From Terriglobia bacterium (lineage in GTDB: Bacteria; Acidobacteriota; Terriglobia; Terriglobales; Acidobacteriaceae), in contig JAIQEY010000037.1 of NCBI GenBank assembly GCA_020073565.1, positions 1 to 63,599 of the forward strand: a DNA stretch of 63,599 nucleotides. Reading direction: 5' to 3'. The notes beneath the pieces are model-generated. The model had not been told where the DNA came from, did not search any database, and saw only the letters and a program-made list of their open reading frames with translations. This document shows positions 34,301 through 43,980 of this stretch, piece after piece; within the stretch, counting starts at the first letter, position 1; every line of letters begins with the position of its first letter. The translations under genes were made by a program, and so were the position numbers.

Positions 34301-34319
34301 AGGGCGCCCGTCACTCCAC
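34301..34319. repeat. GAGGGCGCCCGTC repeat (family 3)
   Basis: The short palindromic core GAGGGCGCCCGTCACTCCA lies between the convergent accA and hom genes. Relatives are at 45776-45808, 46927-46953 and 51961-51990. Confidence 0.5.
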
Positions 34320-35612
34320 TTACAGAAGCGGCAGGTGCAAACACGGCTGCACCAGGAAATCCAGCGCGTTGATCTGCTGTAGTGCCCGCTCTACCAGCGA
34401 CGCCTTGCATTCCTCCAGCGTAATCAGAAATGGCAAATGCGATTTCGGGCAGCCCGGTTTCTGCAGCACCGAATCGATGTTGATGCCGCATTGGGAAAGA
34501 ATGGTCGCGAGGCTGGCAATGATGCCTGGCCGGTCTTTCACCAGAAAGCGCAGATAGTGCTTGGTGGTGAAGTCGGCGGTGACAGTGGGCGTTCTCTCGA
34601 CCGGCCGTCCGGCGTAACTCTTCACACCTTGCTTTTCGCGAGCGATGGCGAGAATGTCGGAGACAACCGCGACTGCGGTGGGATGTCCGCCGGCGCCGTG
34701 GCCTCCGAACACCGTCTCGCCTCCATAGGTTCCGGTCGCCATCACCAGGTTCTGGCTGCCTTCCACACGCGCCAATGGCGATGAGAGTTCGACCAGCGCG
34801 GGCTGGACCGCGGCAAACAGGTCGTTACCTTTTAGCTCAGCCCAGGAAATCTGGCGAATCGTGCAACCCAGCTGGTTCGCGTATTCAAAATCCACGGCGT
34901 CGATTGCTGAGATCGAGCGCGCGACGATGCTGGTTGCTTTGACGTCGCAGTGCAGCCCGACCCGCACCAGGATGGCGAGCTTGGCTCGCGCGTCGAGGCC
35001 GTCGACGTCTTCGGTTGGGTCGGCCTCGGCGAAGCCCAGCTTCTGTGCCTCCCGCAGAGCAGTGGCGAAGGAAACACCATTGCTCTCGATCTGGCTGAGA
35101 ATGTAGTTGCAGGTGCCGTTGAGAATCCCACAGACCTTGAACAGTTCGTCGCCGGCCAAGCCCTCATGCAATCCGGAAATGACCGGCACGCCACCCGCCA
35201 CCGACGCGCCAAACTCGATCTGCTGGTTCATCTGCCGCGCCAGGCTGATCAATTCAGGGCCGCAGTGCGCGATCAACTGCTTGTTCGCCGTGACCACAGA
35301 CTTCCCCGCAGCCAGCGCACGGCGGATCCAGTCTTCCGTGGGCTGAAGGCCACCCATCACCTCAACTACGATGTCCACGTCGGACGATAGAACGTCGTCG
35401 ATATTCTCAGTCCACTTCACGGAGGAGGGAAGCCACCCCACTTTTTTCCGCGCCACATTGCGATTACAGACATGTGTCAGGCGCAAGTGGGTATTGGATC
35501 GTTCACAAAGAATTCTGGCGACGGAACTCCCGACCGTGCCGAAGCCAATCAGGGCCACGTTGCAGTTCTGCGTGCCATCGACAGCGCCTTTTCTGGTTGA
35601 ATCACCTGTCAT
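34320..35612 (-). CDS. hom: Homoserine dehydrogenase with ACT domain
   Basis: Hom reduces aspartate semialdehyde to homoserine, on the path to Met and Thr. The 430-residue protein has the NAD(P) loop ALIGFGTVGSSVARIL, KSVVTANKQLI, the family block GILNGTCNYILSQ, EADPTEDVDGLDARAKLAIL, and a C-terminal ACT domain (LVKDRPGIIASLATILSQ), the usual site of feedback control by threonine. Start placed at 35612, with GGAGATGGA just upstream; the frame is open another 52 codons but they look non-coding. No thrB or thrC is adjacent. Confidence 0.93.
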   Translation of the reverse strand: MTGDSTRKGAVDGTQNCNVALIGFGTVGSSVARILCERSNTHLRLTHVCNRNVARKKVGWLPSSVKWTENIDDVLSSDVDIVVEVMGGLQPTEDWIRRALAAGKSVVTANKQLIAHCGPELISLARQMNQQIEFGASVAGGVPVISGLHEGLAGDELFKVCGILNGTCNYILSQIESNGVSFATALREAQKLGFAEADPTEDVDGLDARAKLAILVRVGLHCDVKATSIVARSISAIDAVDFEYANQLGCTIRQISWAELKGNDLFAAVQPALVELSSPLARVEGSQNLVMATGTYGGETVFGGHGAGGHPTAVAVVSDILAIAREKQGVKSYAGRPVERTPTVTADFTTKHYLRFLVKDRPGIIASLATILSQCGINIDSVLQKPGCPKSHLPFLITLEECKASLVERALQQINALDFLVQPCLHLPLL

Positions 35613-35858
35613 TCCATCTCCCGTGCCATGCGTTTTCAATTGAGCGGACCACAGCCGTGTTTCGAAGGCTTCGGTCGGCAGGCTCGATTTTCCCGCCTTG
35701 TTCATTATGAACGAAACGTACCCGGAGTGGGATCGGACGCCGACGAAGGAAGCATCGAGAACGTCCAAGACGCGATCGATCGATTCTCGCTTGCGAAGTC
35801 AATTGACAAATAGGCTGTAAGAAAGGGACGTGATGCCCGGTGCTCGGCCAAGGAAAGG

Positions 35859-37430
35859 CTACCCTAGTTCCTGTCTGAGCCGATCAGCGAGCCTGATGCA
35901 CAAGGCGATAATCGTGAGGGTTGGATTGGAGTGACCGCTGGTTGGGAACACGGCACTGCTGCCGACGAAAAGATTCGACACACCATGCACCTGGCAGTTC
36001 CGATCCACCACCCCCTGCTTCGAGGAATCATGCATCCGTGTGGTCCCGATATGGTGATATTGATCGGTGATGTGATTCATCCACTCTGAAGAATCCTCCA
36101 GGACCCAAGGCTCCAGGACGATCTCTCCGATGCCCGCCCTCCGAAATTCTCCGCGTAATGTTTGCGCGAATTGCCGGATCGTGTGCAGGGTCAGGTCAGT
36201 GAGTTTCCAGCATACGTTGGCGCGCGGCATCCCGAGTGCATCGGTCGTGTCCGAGAGCGAGATCCGGCTCTCCCGATTGGGTTCCTGTTCGGAGGTTAGG
36301 CCGATCAGCATACGGGCTCCAGGAGCAAAACTCCTGCTCCGGAGCAAGAAGTAATATGCCGGAAGCAGTGCGGATGCCGGGTGGCGTATCGTCCTTAACA
36401 GCTTGCGGAGCAAATCTGGGGCGAGTTGTCGTTGCCGCATGGCGACGTAGATGTCCTTTAGATCCTGCAGGGTCGAGTCATCCTGCACGAAGGTGGCTCC
36501 CATGGAAATGTTGAGCGTCTTGTGAACGCGTTGCCACTTTGGAGTGGCTGTGGTTCGAACCGAATACTTCAATCCGCGCTTGTGGAAGACATTGAACAAC
36601 TGCTGCGCTCGTGCTGCATTCGACGGGTCCAGCCGCCCAACAAACGCACTTGGATGATCCTGAAAGTATCGGCCCACGAGGTCGTATTCATTGCCAATTC
36701 CGCCCGGTACTTGTTTGTTGTTGGCCATAAGCAGGCGAGCGGTTTCGATCCCGCCCGCACACAAGACAAACGCTTGTGCCCGCAGGGTTGCCCGGTGTCC
36801 CTGCAGCGAGCGCACTTGTATGCTGGCGACGCGGTTCCGTCCCTCGTCCAGTTGAATGTCGGTTACATTGGCATGCAGCAAAAGCGAGCAGTTACTCGCG
36901 GCGCGAATGCCGGGCAAGTAGTGCTCACGCAAGTTTGGTTTTGGACCCCACTTCGAGAAGTGGTACCACAACTGTTCTTGATCGAAGTAGGGTGGCCGGG
37001 TTCGCAAATAGGGGAATAGATCCGTATCGAAGTTGAATCGGTCCACCAGCAGGAATCGGCAGGCACGTTCGTAGTAGGGGTTTAATTCTTCGAAAGAAAT
37101 CGGCCAGCCGCTGTTGGGAACCCATTCACGGACCTGGAAATCAGAAGGCATCAGGGGCAGGGTCTGGCCTCCCCACTTGGTGGTTGAGCCACCCAAAATG
37201 CGAAACCTCCCCTGAGTGGAACCAGGATGAGGCAATCCGCTGACGGTGACGTCGTAGAGTGCCTGGGTTAGCGGTTCGTGATCCTGCCCCCCGCTTTCGA
37301 CCAAAACCACATTCTTCCGAGACGGAATCATCTCGCTGGCGAGAGCGAGGCCGGCCGCGCCGGAGCCGATCACGCATAGATCGGACTTCAGTTCCAATGC
37401 CTCGCTGGTTGCCTCGAGATCGACGATCAA
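35859..37430 (-). CDS. GMC-family FAD oxidoreductase
   Basis: The 523-residue flavoprotein starts with the FAD dinucleotide loop LCVIGSGAAGLALASEM, has GGSTTKWGGQTL early on and the C-terminal GMC signature region with TTRMHDSSKQGVVDRNCQVH and the second FAD segment LFVGSSAVFPTSGHSNPT. Such enzymes oxidise sugars or alcohols; no signal peptide is seen. Its start overlaps the stop of the upstream aldo-keto reductase gene by four bases, so they form a translationally coupled pair, perhaps acting on the same sugar-like substrate. Substrate unknown. Confidence 0.88.
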   Translation of the reverse strand: MIVDLEATSEALELKSDLCVIGSGAAGLALASEMIPSRKNVVLVESGGQDHEPLTQALYDVTVSGLPHPGSTQGRFRILGGSTTKWGGQTLPLMPSDFQVREWVPNSGWPISFEELNPYYERACRFLLVDRFNFDTDLFPYLRTRPPYFDQEQLWYHFSKWGPKPNLREHYLPGIRAASNCSLLLHANVTDIQLDEGRNRVASIQVRSLQGHRATLRAQAFVLCAGGIETARLLMANNKQVPGGIGNEYDLVGRYFQDHPSAFVGRLDPSNAARAQQLFNVFHKRGLKYSVRTTATPKWQRVHKTLNISMGATFVQDDSTLQDLKDIYVAMRQRQLAPDLLRKLLRTIRHPASALLPAYYFLLRSRSFAPGARMLIGLTSEQEPNRESRISLSDTTDALGMPRANVCWKLTDLTLHTIRQFAQTLRGEFRRAGIGEIVLEPWVLEDSSEWMNHITDQYHHIGTTRMHDSSKQGVVDRNCQVHGVSNLFVGSSAVFPTSGHSNPTLTIIALCIRLADRLRQELG

Positions 37431-38452
37431 GAGGGACTCCTCAGGGTTCCGGGTCCACGAGAGTCTGTGACGCCCTGGTGCGGACTCATCGTAGCCAGCA
37501 ACTGGTCGACAAACTCAAGAAACTGCAGCATGCGCGCGTCATCGTAGGGCTCCGAATCAGCCTCGCGGACGTTGGCGGCGATGTGCTGCGGATTCTTGCT
37601 CGAAAATAGGACGATCCCGTTGGCATTGCTCCAAAGAGCAAAGCGGAGCAGAAGAGAGTCGATCGCTGATGGTTCGGCGAGGTCGATGTTCATGCGGAGG
37701 GAATAGTCCCGCGTGATTTGCGGATGTGCCTGCACGGCTTTCCGAAGAGATCCAGCCGGGGTGAAGATGCTGTGAGTAATCAGCCATCGGCGGTCACGAT
37801 AAGCCAACTTCCCTACACTCCGGTCGACCACATTGTCATTGAATTGCAGGATCTCGTAGGCTGCAGGCAGCAGATCCGCGTCTCGCGGGAACTTGCGGAA
37901 ATCAGAAGCTACGCCCACCTGGCGGATCTTCCCTTTCGCAACCTGGCTCAGCAACGTTTCCACCAGAGGTGCTGCGCTTGCGTCCGCGAGGGTGGCTTCG
38001 TGCAGGAGAAAGATATCGACGTAATCGGTCCCTAGTTCTCGCAGGCTGGTTTCCAAACTGCGGAGGGCTGATTCCGGCGTGAAAATGCCGGTCTTGACCA
38101 TGGCGGCACCGCGATTCTTTGCTTGCCGCAGCAATCCTGGAAAAGGACGCAGAACCCTCTTCACCGCATTGATGACGCGAACGTTCCCAGCCAATCCCGA
38201 AGGCGGTTCAATGCCAAACTTCGTGGCCACGGTTACGGTGTGCCGTTTTCGCCTTAGGAACTCACGGAGAATTCCTTCCGCTCTTCCAAAACCGTACGCT
38301 CGTGCTACATCAAAATGTGTGATGCCCAGTGAAAAAGCGTGCTCCAGCACCGAGAGTGCTTCCTTGCGGTTGTGATGGGCGGTCAGCTGAACGCAGCCAA
38401 ATCCCAATCGGGATGTTTCAACGTTCGTTGGAAGGAGGACGTGTTTCCTCAT
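37427..38452 (-). CDS. Aldo/keto reductase
   Basis: The 341-residue (beta/alpha)8 NADPH-dependent oxidoreductase shows LGFGCVQLTA at the first strand, the Asp-Tyr pair in FDVARAYGFGRAEGIL, catalytic Lys in VATKFGI, and His in DIFLLHEATL. ATG 38452 is the first in frame. It is the first gene of a two-gene unit with the GMC oxidoreductase (four-base overlap). AKR-GMC pairing suggests carbonyl/alcohol interconversion on a common carbohydrate, but this is inference. Confidence 0.88.
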   Translation of the reverse strand: MRKHVLLPTNVETSRLGFGCVQLTAHHNRKEALSVLEHAFSLGITHFDVARAYGFGRAEGILREFLRRKRHTVTVATKFGIEPPSGLAGNVRVINAVKRVLRPFPGLLRQAKNRGAAMVKTGIFTPESALRSLETSLRELGTDYVDIFLLHEATLADASAAPLVETLLSQVAKGKIRQVGVASDFRKFPRDADLLPAAYEILQFNDNVVDRSVGKLAYRDRRWLITHSIFTPAGSLRKAVQAHPQITRDYSLRMNIDLAEPSAIDSLLLRFALWSNANGIVLFSSKNPQHIAANVREADSEPYDDARMLQFLEFVDQLLATMSPHQGVTDSRGPGTLRSPS

Positions 38453-38794
38453 TCATGATTCCTGATGCATCCGCAGACCTCTCGGGAAGCCTTGCTTCGT
38501 GCTTGCAGATCGACGGGCCATTATAGAGGACCCCGCAGAGTCAGTAGTTTCCCGGACGCGGCATTTAGCGCGGTCTTATCTGCAGTAGGCAGAACGATGG
38601 AACGCAGTCACACGAAGGCGAAAATTCAAAGAGTTCATTATGTGCTTGATGGTTAACGCTGGACGCCGCCTGTTACTGCTCTGATTAACCGCAGTCCCCT
38701 CCGGGCGCGTATAATAAGGGTTTTCCTCGTTCACTCCGCAAGTATTCCCGGGCGCGTGGGGTTTGCCCGGTCATGACAAGGGAAGGTACAAGGG
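38453..38794. promoter_or_regulatory. Divergent intergenic region with a TATAAT upstream of korA
   Basis: About 340 bases between the aldo-keto reductase and korA. TATAAT at 38710-38715 on the plus strand is the best -10 candidate for korAB, without a good -35. AAGGGATGG overlaps the korA start and includes a likely ribosome binding site. No gene or palindromic repeat is seen here. Confidence 0.4.
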
Positions 38795-40633
38795 ATGGCC
38801 ACCACCGATGTCGTGCTCCAGGAATCATCCGGCCAGCTGGGGCATAAGCGTGTCGTCAACGACATGAGTATCCAGGTTGCGACCGTGAACGGGTCGGGGT
38901 CGCAGAGTTCCAACACAGTCCTGCTGCGCAGCATTTTCCAGATGGGCGTGCCAATTTCGGGGAAGAATTTGTTTCCGTCGAACATTGCCGGGCTGCCCAC
39001 GTGGTATACGATCCGCGCAAATAAAGATGGCTACATCGCGCGCAAGAAGGAAATCGATCTTTTGGTCGCGATGAATGCCGAGACCGCGCAGGACGATGTA
39101 AAGTCGCTGGCGCCGGGAGCCTCGGTGCTGTACGACGAGCCGCTGGCGCTCGATAAACTGCGCGATGATCTGATCTTTTACAGCGTGCCCTACGACAAGC
39201 TGGTGGCAACGGTGTGTCCGGAAGCCAAGCTGCGCAAGCTAGTGAAGAACATGATTTACGTCGGCGCAGTGGCGCATCTGCTCGAGATCGAGATGGGCGA
39301 AGTGGAGAACGCCATCCGCAAGCAGTTCGCGACAAAAGCGAAAGCGGCCAACCTGAACCTGGCAGCGGCCAAGGCGGGCTACGACTACGCGGTGGCGAAC
39401 CTGAAGAAGCGCGATCCTTTCTGCATCCAGCGCATGGACAAGACGAAGGGTAAAATCATTGTCGACGGAAACTCGGCCGCGGCGATGGGCTGCATGTTTG
39501 CGGGGTGCACGGTGGTGACGTGGTATCCGATTACGCCCTCGTCGTCGCTGGTGGAGACGATGATCGACTACATGAAGGAATACCGCATCGGTGCCGACGG
39601 CAAGGCGACGTTTGCGATTGTGCAGGCTGAAGATGAACTGGCAGCGGCCGGGATGGTGATTGGCGCGGGCTGGGCGGGGGCGCGCTCGATGACTGCGACC
39701 GCCGGGCCAGGCATCTCGCTCATGGCTGAGTTCACCGGTCTTGCGTATTACGTGGAAGTTCCCGCGGTAATCTGGGACATTCAGCGCGTCGGACCTTCCA
39801 CCGGCTTGCCTACGCGCACTTCGCAGGGCGACGTTCTTTCGACGGCATTCTTGAGTCATGGCGATACCAAGCACATACTCCTATTTCCCTGTTCGGTAAC
39901 GGAGTGCTTCACGATGGCGCAGGATGCCTTCGATCTCGCCGAACAATTTCAGACGCCCGTGTTCGTGATGTCGGATCTTGACCTCGGCATGAACAACTGG
40001 ATGTCGGACCCATTCCCGTATCCGGAAAAGCCGATCAAGCGGGGCAAGGTGCTGAGCAAAGAGGATCTGGAAAAACTCGGCGGCTTTGCACGCTACAAGG
40101 ATGTCGATGGCGATGGCATCGGCTATCGCACGCTGCCGGGGACGAGTCATCCGTCGGCTGCCTGGTTCGCGCGCGGCAGTGGACACAACGAAAAGGCGCA
40201 GTACAGCGAGCGTCCCGACGACTTCGAACGCAACATGGAGCGCATCAACAAGAAGTTCGAAACGGCTCGGTCTTTTGTGCCACGGCCGGAATTGACGGGC
40301 AGTGGAAAGCAGAAGGTGGGCATCCTGGCCTATGGGACTTCGCACTGGGCGCTGGTCGAAACACTCGATCAACTGGAGAGTGAGCATAAGCTGAAGGCGG
40401 ACTACCTGCGGGTGCGGGCGTATCCATTCACTCGCGAGGTGCACGAATTCATTGAGCAGCACGAGCGTGTGTACGTTGTGGAACAGAACCGCGACGCGCA
40501 GATGGCCAGTTTGTTGAAGCTCGATCTCAAAGCAGAACTCATACCACGGCTGTGCTCGATCTGCCACATTCATGGACTGCCGATGGACGCGCGCTCGATC
40601 ACGGACGAACTCATGATGATGGAGGGCAAGTAA
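38795..40633 (+). CDS. korA: 2-oxoacid:ferredoxin oxidoreductase, gamma-alpha fusion subunit
   Basis: With KorB this forms a CoA-dependent 2-oxoacid (probably 2-oxoglutarate) ferredoxin oxidoreductase. The 612-residue protein has an N-terminal gamma domain (IQVATVNGSGSQSSNTVLL to about residue 190) fused to the alpha (pyrimidine-binding) domain, which starts near GNSAAAMGCMFAGCTVVTWY and contains YPITPSSSL, QAEDELAAAGMVIGAGWAGA and TATAGPGISLMAEF. That fusion and the YPITP motif are typical of KorA. korB starts directly at the korA stop (TAAATG). Confidence 0.9.
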   Translation: MATTDVVLQESSGQLGHKRVVNDMSIQVATVNGSGSQSSNTVLLRSIFQMGVPISGKNLFPSNIAGLPTWYTIRANKDGYIARKKEIDLLVAMNAETAQDDVKSLAPGASVLYDEPLALDKLRDDLIFYSVPYDKLVATVCPEAKLRKLVKNMIYVGAVAHLLEIEMGEVENAIRKQFATKAKAANLNLAAAKAGYDYAVANLKKRDPFCIQRMDKTKGKIIVDGNSAAAMGCMFAGCTVVTWYPITPSSSLVETMIDYMKEYRIGADGKATFAIVQAEDELAAAGMVIGAGWAGARSMTATAGPGISLMAEFTGLAYYVEVPAVIWDIQRVGPSTGLPTRTSQGDVLSTAFLSHGDTKHILLFPCSVTECFTMAQDAFDLAEQFQTPVFVMSDLDLGMNNWMSDPFPYPEKPIKRGKVLSKEDLEKLGGFARYKDVDGDGIGYRTLPGTSHPSAAWFARGSGHNEKAQYSERPDDFERNMERINKKFETARSFVPRPELTGSGKQKVGILAYGTSHWALVETLDQLESEHKLKADYLRVRAYPFTREVHEFIEQHERVYVVEQNRDAQMASLLKLDLKAELIPRLCSICHIHGLPMDARSITDELMMMEGK

Positions 40634-41677
40634 ATGTCGACCACTCCAACGGCTCCGGCTCCGAAGACCAATCGCATCGGGCTACAGGTGCTGGACTATC
40701 GCGGCGGCAAGACGACGTTGTGCGCGGGCTGCGGGCACAACGCGATTTCTGAACGCATCATTGACGCGATGTACGAAATGGGCGTGCAGCCCGAGCGCGT
40801 CGCGAAATTCAGCGGCATCGGATGCTCGTCGAAGAGTCCAGCCTACTTTATGAACCGCTCGCACAGTTTTAACTCCGTGCATGGACGCATGCCTTCCGTG
40901 GCGACCGGAGCGATGCTCGCCAACAAAAACCTCCTTGCCCTGGGCGTGACTGGCGATGGTGATACGGTGTCGATCGGTGCGGGCCAATTTGTGCATTTGA
41001 TGCGGCGCAACCTACCCATCATCTACATCATCGAAGACAACGGTTGTTACGGTCTGACGAAAGGCCAGTTCTCCGCGACCGCCGATCTGGGGTCAACGCT
41101 GAAAAGTGGTGTCGTAAACGACCTTCCTCCGGTCGATACCTGCGCCATGGCCATCCAGTTGGGAGCCACGTTTGTCGGGCGCTCGTTCTCCGGCGACAAG
41201 CGACAGCTTCATACCATGCTCAAGGCTGCCATCGCTCACAAGGGCACAGTGATGCTGGACGTGGTTTCACCCTGCGTGACCTTTAATGATCACGAGGGCT
41301 CGACCAAGTCTTACAAATACATGCAAGCCCATGAGGAACCACTGCACGAAGTCAGTTTTGTGCCGGCGTTCGAAGAGATCAACGTGGACTACGATCCGGG
41401 GACCACGCTCGAAGTCACCATGCACGATGGGTCGAGTCTGCGGCTACGCAAGCTCGAAGAAGACTACGATCCGACCGATAAGATTCAAGCTGTGCACCGT
41501 CTGATGGAATCGCACGTCAAGGGCGAGGTGCTGACCGGCGTCTTCTACATCAATGCCAAGGCGGCGAACTTTATCGACATGCTGAACGTCACCGATGAGC
41601 CGCTGGCGACTTTGCCGGAATCGGTTACACGGCCGAGCAGGGAAGTGCTGGCGAAGTGCATGGAAGAGTTGCAGTAG
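40634..41677 (+). CDS. korB: 2-oxoacid:ferredoxin oxidoreductase, beta subunit
   Basis: The 347-residue thiamine-diphosphate-binding partner of KorA. Visible are TTLCAGCGHNAI near the N-terminus, FSGIGCSSKSPAYF, the ThDP/Mg motif VTGDGDTVSIG and EDNGCYGLTKGQFSAT. The ATG directly follows the korA stop. A strong hairpin with T-runs lies about 220 bases downstream and probably ends the transcript. Confidence 0.92.
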   Translation: MSTTPTAPAPKTNRIGLQVLDYRGGKTTLCAGCGHNAISERIIDAMYEMGVQPERVAKFSGIGCSSKSPAYFMNRSHSFNSVHGRMPSVATGAMLANKNLLALGVTGDGDTVSIGAGQFVHLMRRNLPIIYIIEDNGCYGLTKGQFSATADLGSTLKSGVVNDLPPVDTCAMAIQLGATFVGRSFSGDKRQLHTMLKAAIAHKGTVMLDVVSPCVTFNDHEGSTKSYKYMQAHEEPLHEVSFVPAFEEINVDYDPGTTLEVTMHDGSSLRLRKLEEDYDPTDKIQAVHRLMESHVKGEVLTGVFYINAKAANFIDMLNVTDEPLATLPESVTRPSREVLAKCMEELQ

Positions 41678-41737
41678 GGGAATCGCTGCTAGCTTCTCCG
41701 GGAAATCCCTCGGCGACTTGAAGGTGCCACAACTCGC

Positions 41738-41832
41738 GTGCCGCCCCTCCGGGACTCGTGAATCTCCCATCCCCGTCTTCCCAGCGCTTACGCGCTGGGC
41801 TATCGAACACCGCCGCTCCGAGGCTCGGGCAC
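41738..41832. repeat. Palindromic repeat, family 1 (copy C)
   Basis: Same order of parts as copies A and B: CCCCTCCGGGACT, then the inverted CCCAGCGCTTACGCGCTGGG, then CCGCTCCGAGGC. It lies downstream of korB. Confidence 0.75.
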
Positions 41833-41894
41833 TTCTTTACTCAACCGTGATGGTGAGCTGGGCGAGGGCGCCTCTCTCTATTTTCATCACCGAA

Positions 41895-41935
41895 AGAAAA
41901 AAGCCGGCCCTTTCGGGACCGGCTCTTGTTTTTGG
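41895..41935. terminator. Bidirectional intrinsic terminator
   Basis: AGCCGGCCC/GGGACCGGCT form a GC-rich stem with a TTTC loop and one bulged base (41902-41924). It is preceded by a run of A and followed by CTTGTTTTT, so it can act on both strands. It sits between the convergent korAB and large secreted protein genes. Confidence 0.8.
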
Positions 41936-41951
41936 AGTTGAAATCCGCCGC

Positions 41952-43980
41952 CTAGTTCGACGCGAAGATCAAATCGTCGTGATCGTCGTACGCGCCGGTG
42001 CTGCAGGAAGACGCGCTTCCCAGATAGCGGAAGTTTGCGCGCACGGCTTGCAGGCTGCCGGTGGGCAGGGTGTAAGTGGCCGAGATGCTTCGCGCTCCGC
42101 TTCCTGACGGGGTGAACGTTCCGATCAGCACCCAGGTTGGACTGTTGGCATTGGCCGCGTAGTACAGGTCGAGATGATCGGACGTGAACGAACTGTATGC
42201 CCAAACCGTGGCCGTGACGGTGACAGTTGTGCCGTGAGTCAGGGCCCCGCCGCCGGTGGATGTTACTACGATGCGGTCGTTGGACTCATCGGAGTGGAAG
42301 GTTCCCGATGTGCCATCGGAGCAGGAGCCGTTGATGGTGTTGGGCTGATTCGACTCGGCGCCGCCGGAAAGCGTGTCGCGTCCTTGCAGCAGAGTTGTAC
42401 CCGAGTCGCACGACGAGCCCACGGTCGCGCACTTGGGTGCTCGGAGCGTGGAGTCGTAGACGGCGGTTTGCGCGCCGCCAGCGGCTGTCACTGTCAACGT
42501 GATGGTGACCGTCTGGACGAGCGAACCGGAAGTTCCGGTCACCGTGACCGTCGCCGGGCCAGTGGTGGCCGTCGACGACGCGGTAAACGTTAGTGTTGAA
42601 GTTGCGCTGCCGTTTGCGGGAGGAGTGACCGGATTAGTGGAGAATCCCGCCGTCACGCCCGTAGGCAGACCGGAGACGCTGAGTGTGGTGGCGGAGTTGA
42701 ATCCGTTTACGCTGCTCACTGTCACGGTGCTGTTTGCGGTGGAACCCTGGACGACCGCGACCGCGCTGGGAGAGGCGGAAACGGAGAAGCCCGGAGTCCC
42801 GCCACCGACCGCGAAAACCAGATCGTCGTGGTCGTTGTAGGAGCCGGTCGTACAGGAAGAAGCGCTTCCCTGGTAACGGAATTGTGCACGCACGGCCTGC
42901 GAGGCACCGCCGCTGGGCAGGGTGTACGTGGCCGAGAGCGTCTGCGCTCCGGCGGCTGTAGGAGTGATGGTTGCGATCAGCGCCCACGTTGGACTGCTGG
43001 CGTTGGCAGCGTAGTAGAGGTCGAGGTGGTCGGAGGTAAAGCTGCTATAGACCCACACCGTCGCACTGACCCTTACGGTTTTGCCCGGCGCCAGCGTGCT
43101 GCCGTCGGTTGTTTGAATTACGAGGCGGTCGTTGGACTCGTCGGAGTGGAAGGTTCCGGACGTGCCATCGGCGCAAGAACTGTTGATGGTGTTGGGTTGA
43201 TTGGGTTCACTGCCTCCGGAGAGCGTGTCGCGACCCAGGAGCAACGATGGACCGGAATCGCAACCGATGCCCACACTGGCGCATGCGATGGTCTTGAGCG
43301 TCGAGTTGTAAGTCGCAGTTTGCAATCCGGTGGACGAGTTGACCGTCAGCGCGATCGTGGTTGAGTGAGTGAGTGTGCCCGAGGTTCCGGTCACGGTCAC
43401 TGTCGCTGTACCGACGGTTGCTGACGCGGAAGCAGTGAAGGTCAGAGTTGACGTCGCGCTGCCGTTGGCTGGCGGGGTGACGGGGTTGGTCGAGAAGGCT
43501 GCGGTTACTCCGGTGGGCAGACCCGTTGCGCTCAGCGTGGTCGCTGAGCTGAAACTGTTCTGACTAGTGATGGTAACGGTGCTGGTTCCCGTTCCGCCTT
43601 GAGTTACGGTAACGGAGGAGGGCGCCGCGCTGATGGTGAAGTTGGGTGTAGCCGCCGCGTTCACCGTCAAAGTGATGGTCGTGGTGTGGGTGGTTGAGCC
43701 GGAAGTTCCAGTGACCGTGACGGTGCTAGTGCCTGTCGTCGCGGATGAGGAAGCGGTAAACGTCAAAGTTGAGGCAGCGTTGCCGTTCGCGGGAGGAGTG
43801 ACCGGGTTGGGGGAGAAGGACGCGGTCACGCCCGCGGGCAGCCCGGAGGCGCTGAGAGTAGCAGCCGAGTTGAAACCGTTCAAACTGGTCACCGTGATGG
43901 TGCTGGTAGCGGTCGACCCCTGGGTCACGCTGACAGACGAAGGCGATGCGCCGACAGTGAAGTCGGGCGTGGTACTACCG
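41952..43980 (-). repeat. Tandem protein-module repeats within the large secreted protein gene
   Basis: A-type units lie at about 43650-43975, 43335-43645 and 42480-42800; B-type units at about 42805-43325 and 41952-42472. DNA similarity between copies is obvious by eye, for instance TCGTCGGAGTGGAAGG-like versus CATCGGAGTGGAAGG in both B units. This indicates fairly recent duplication or homogenisation. Confidence 0.7.
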
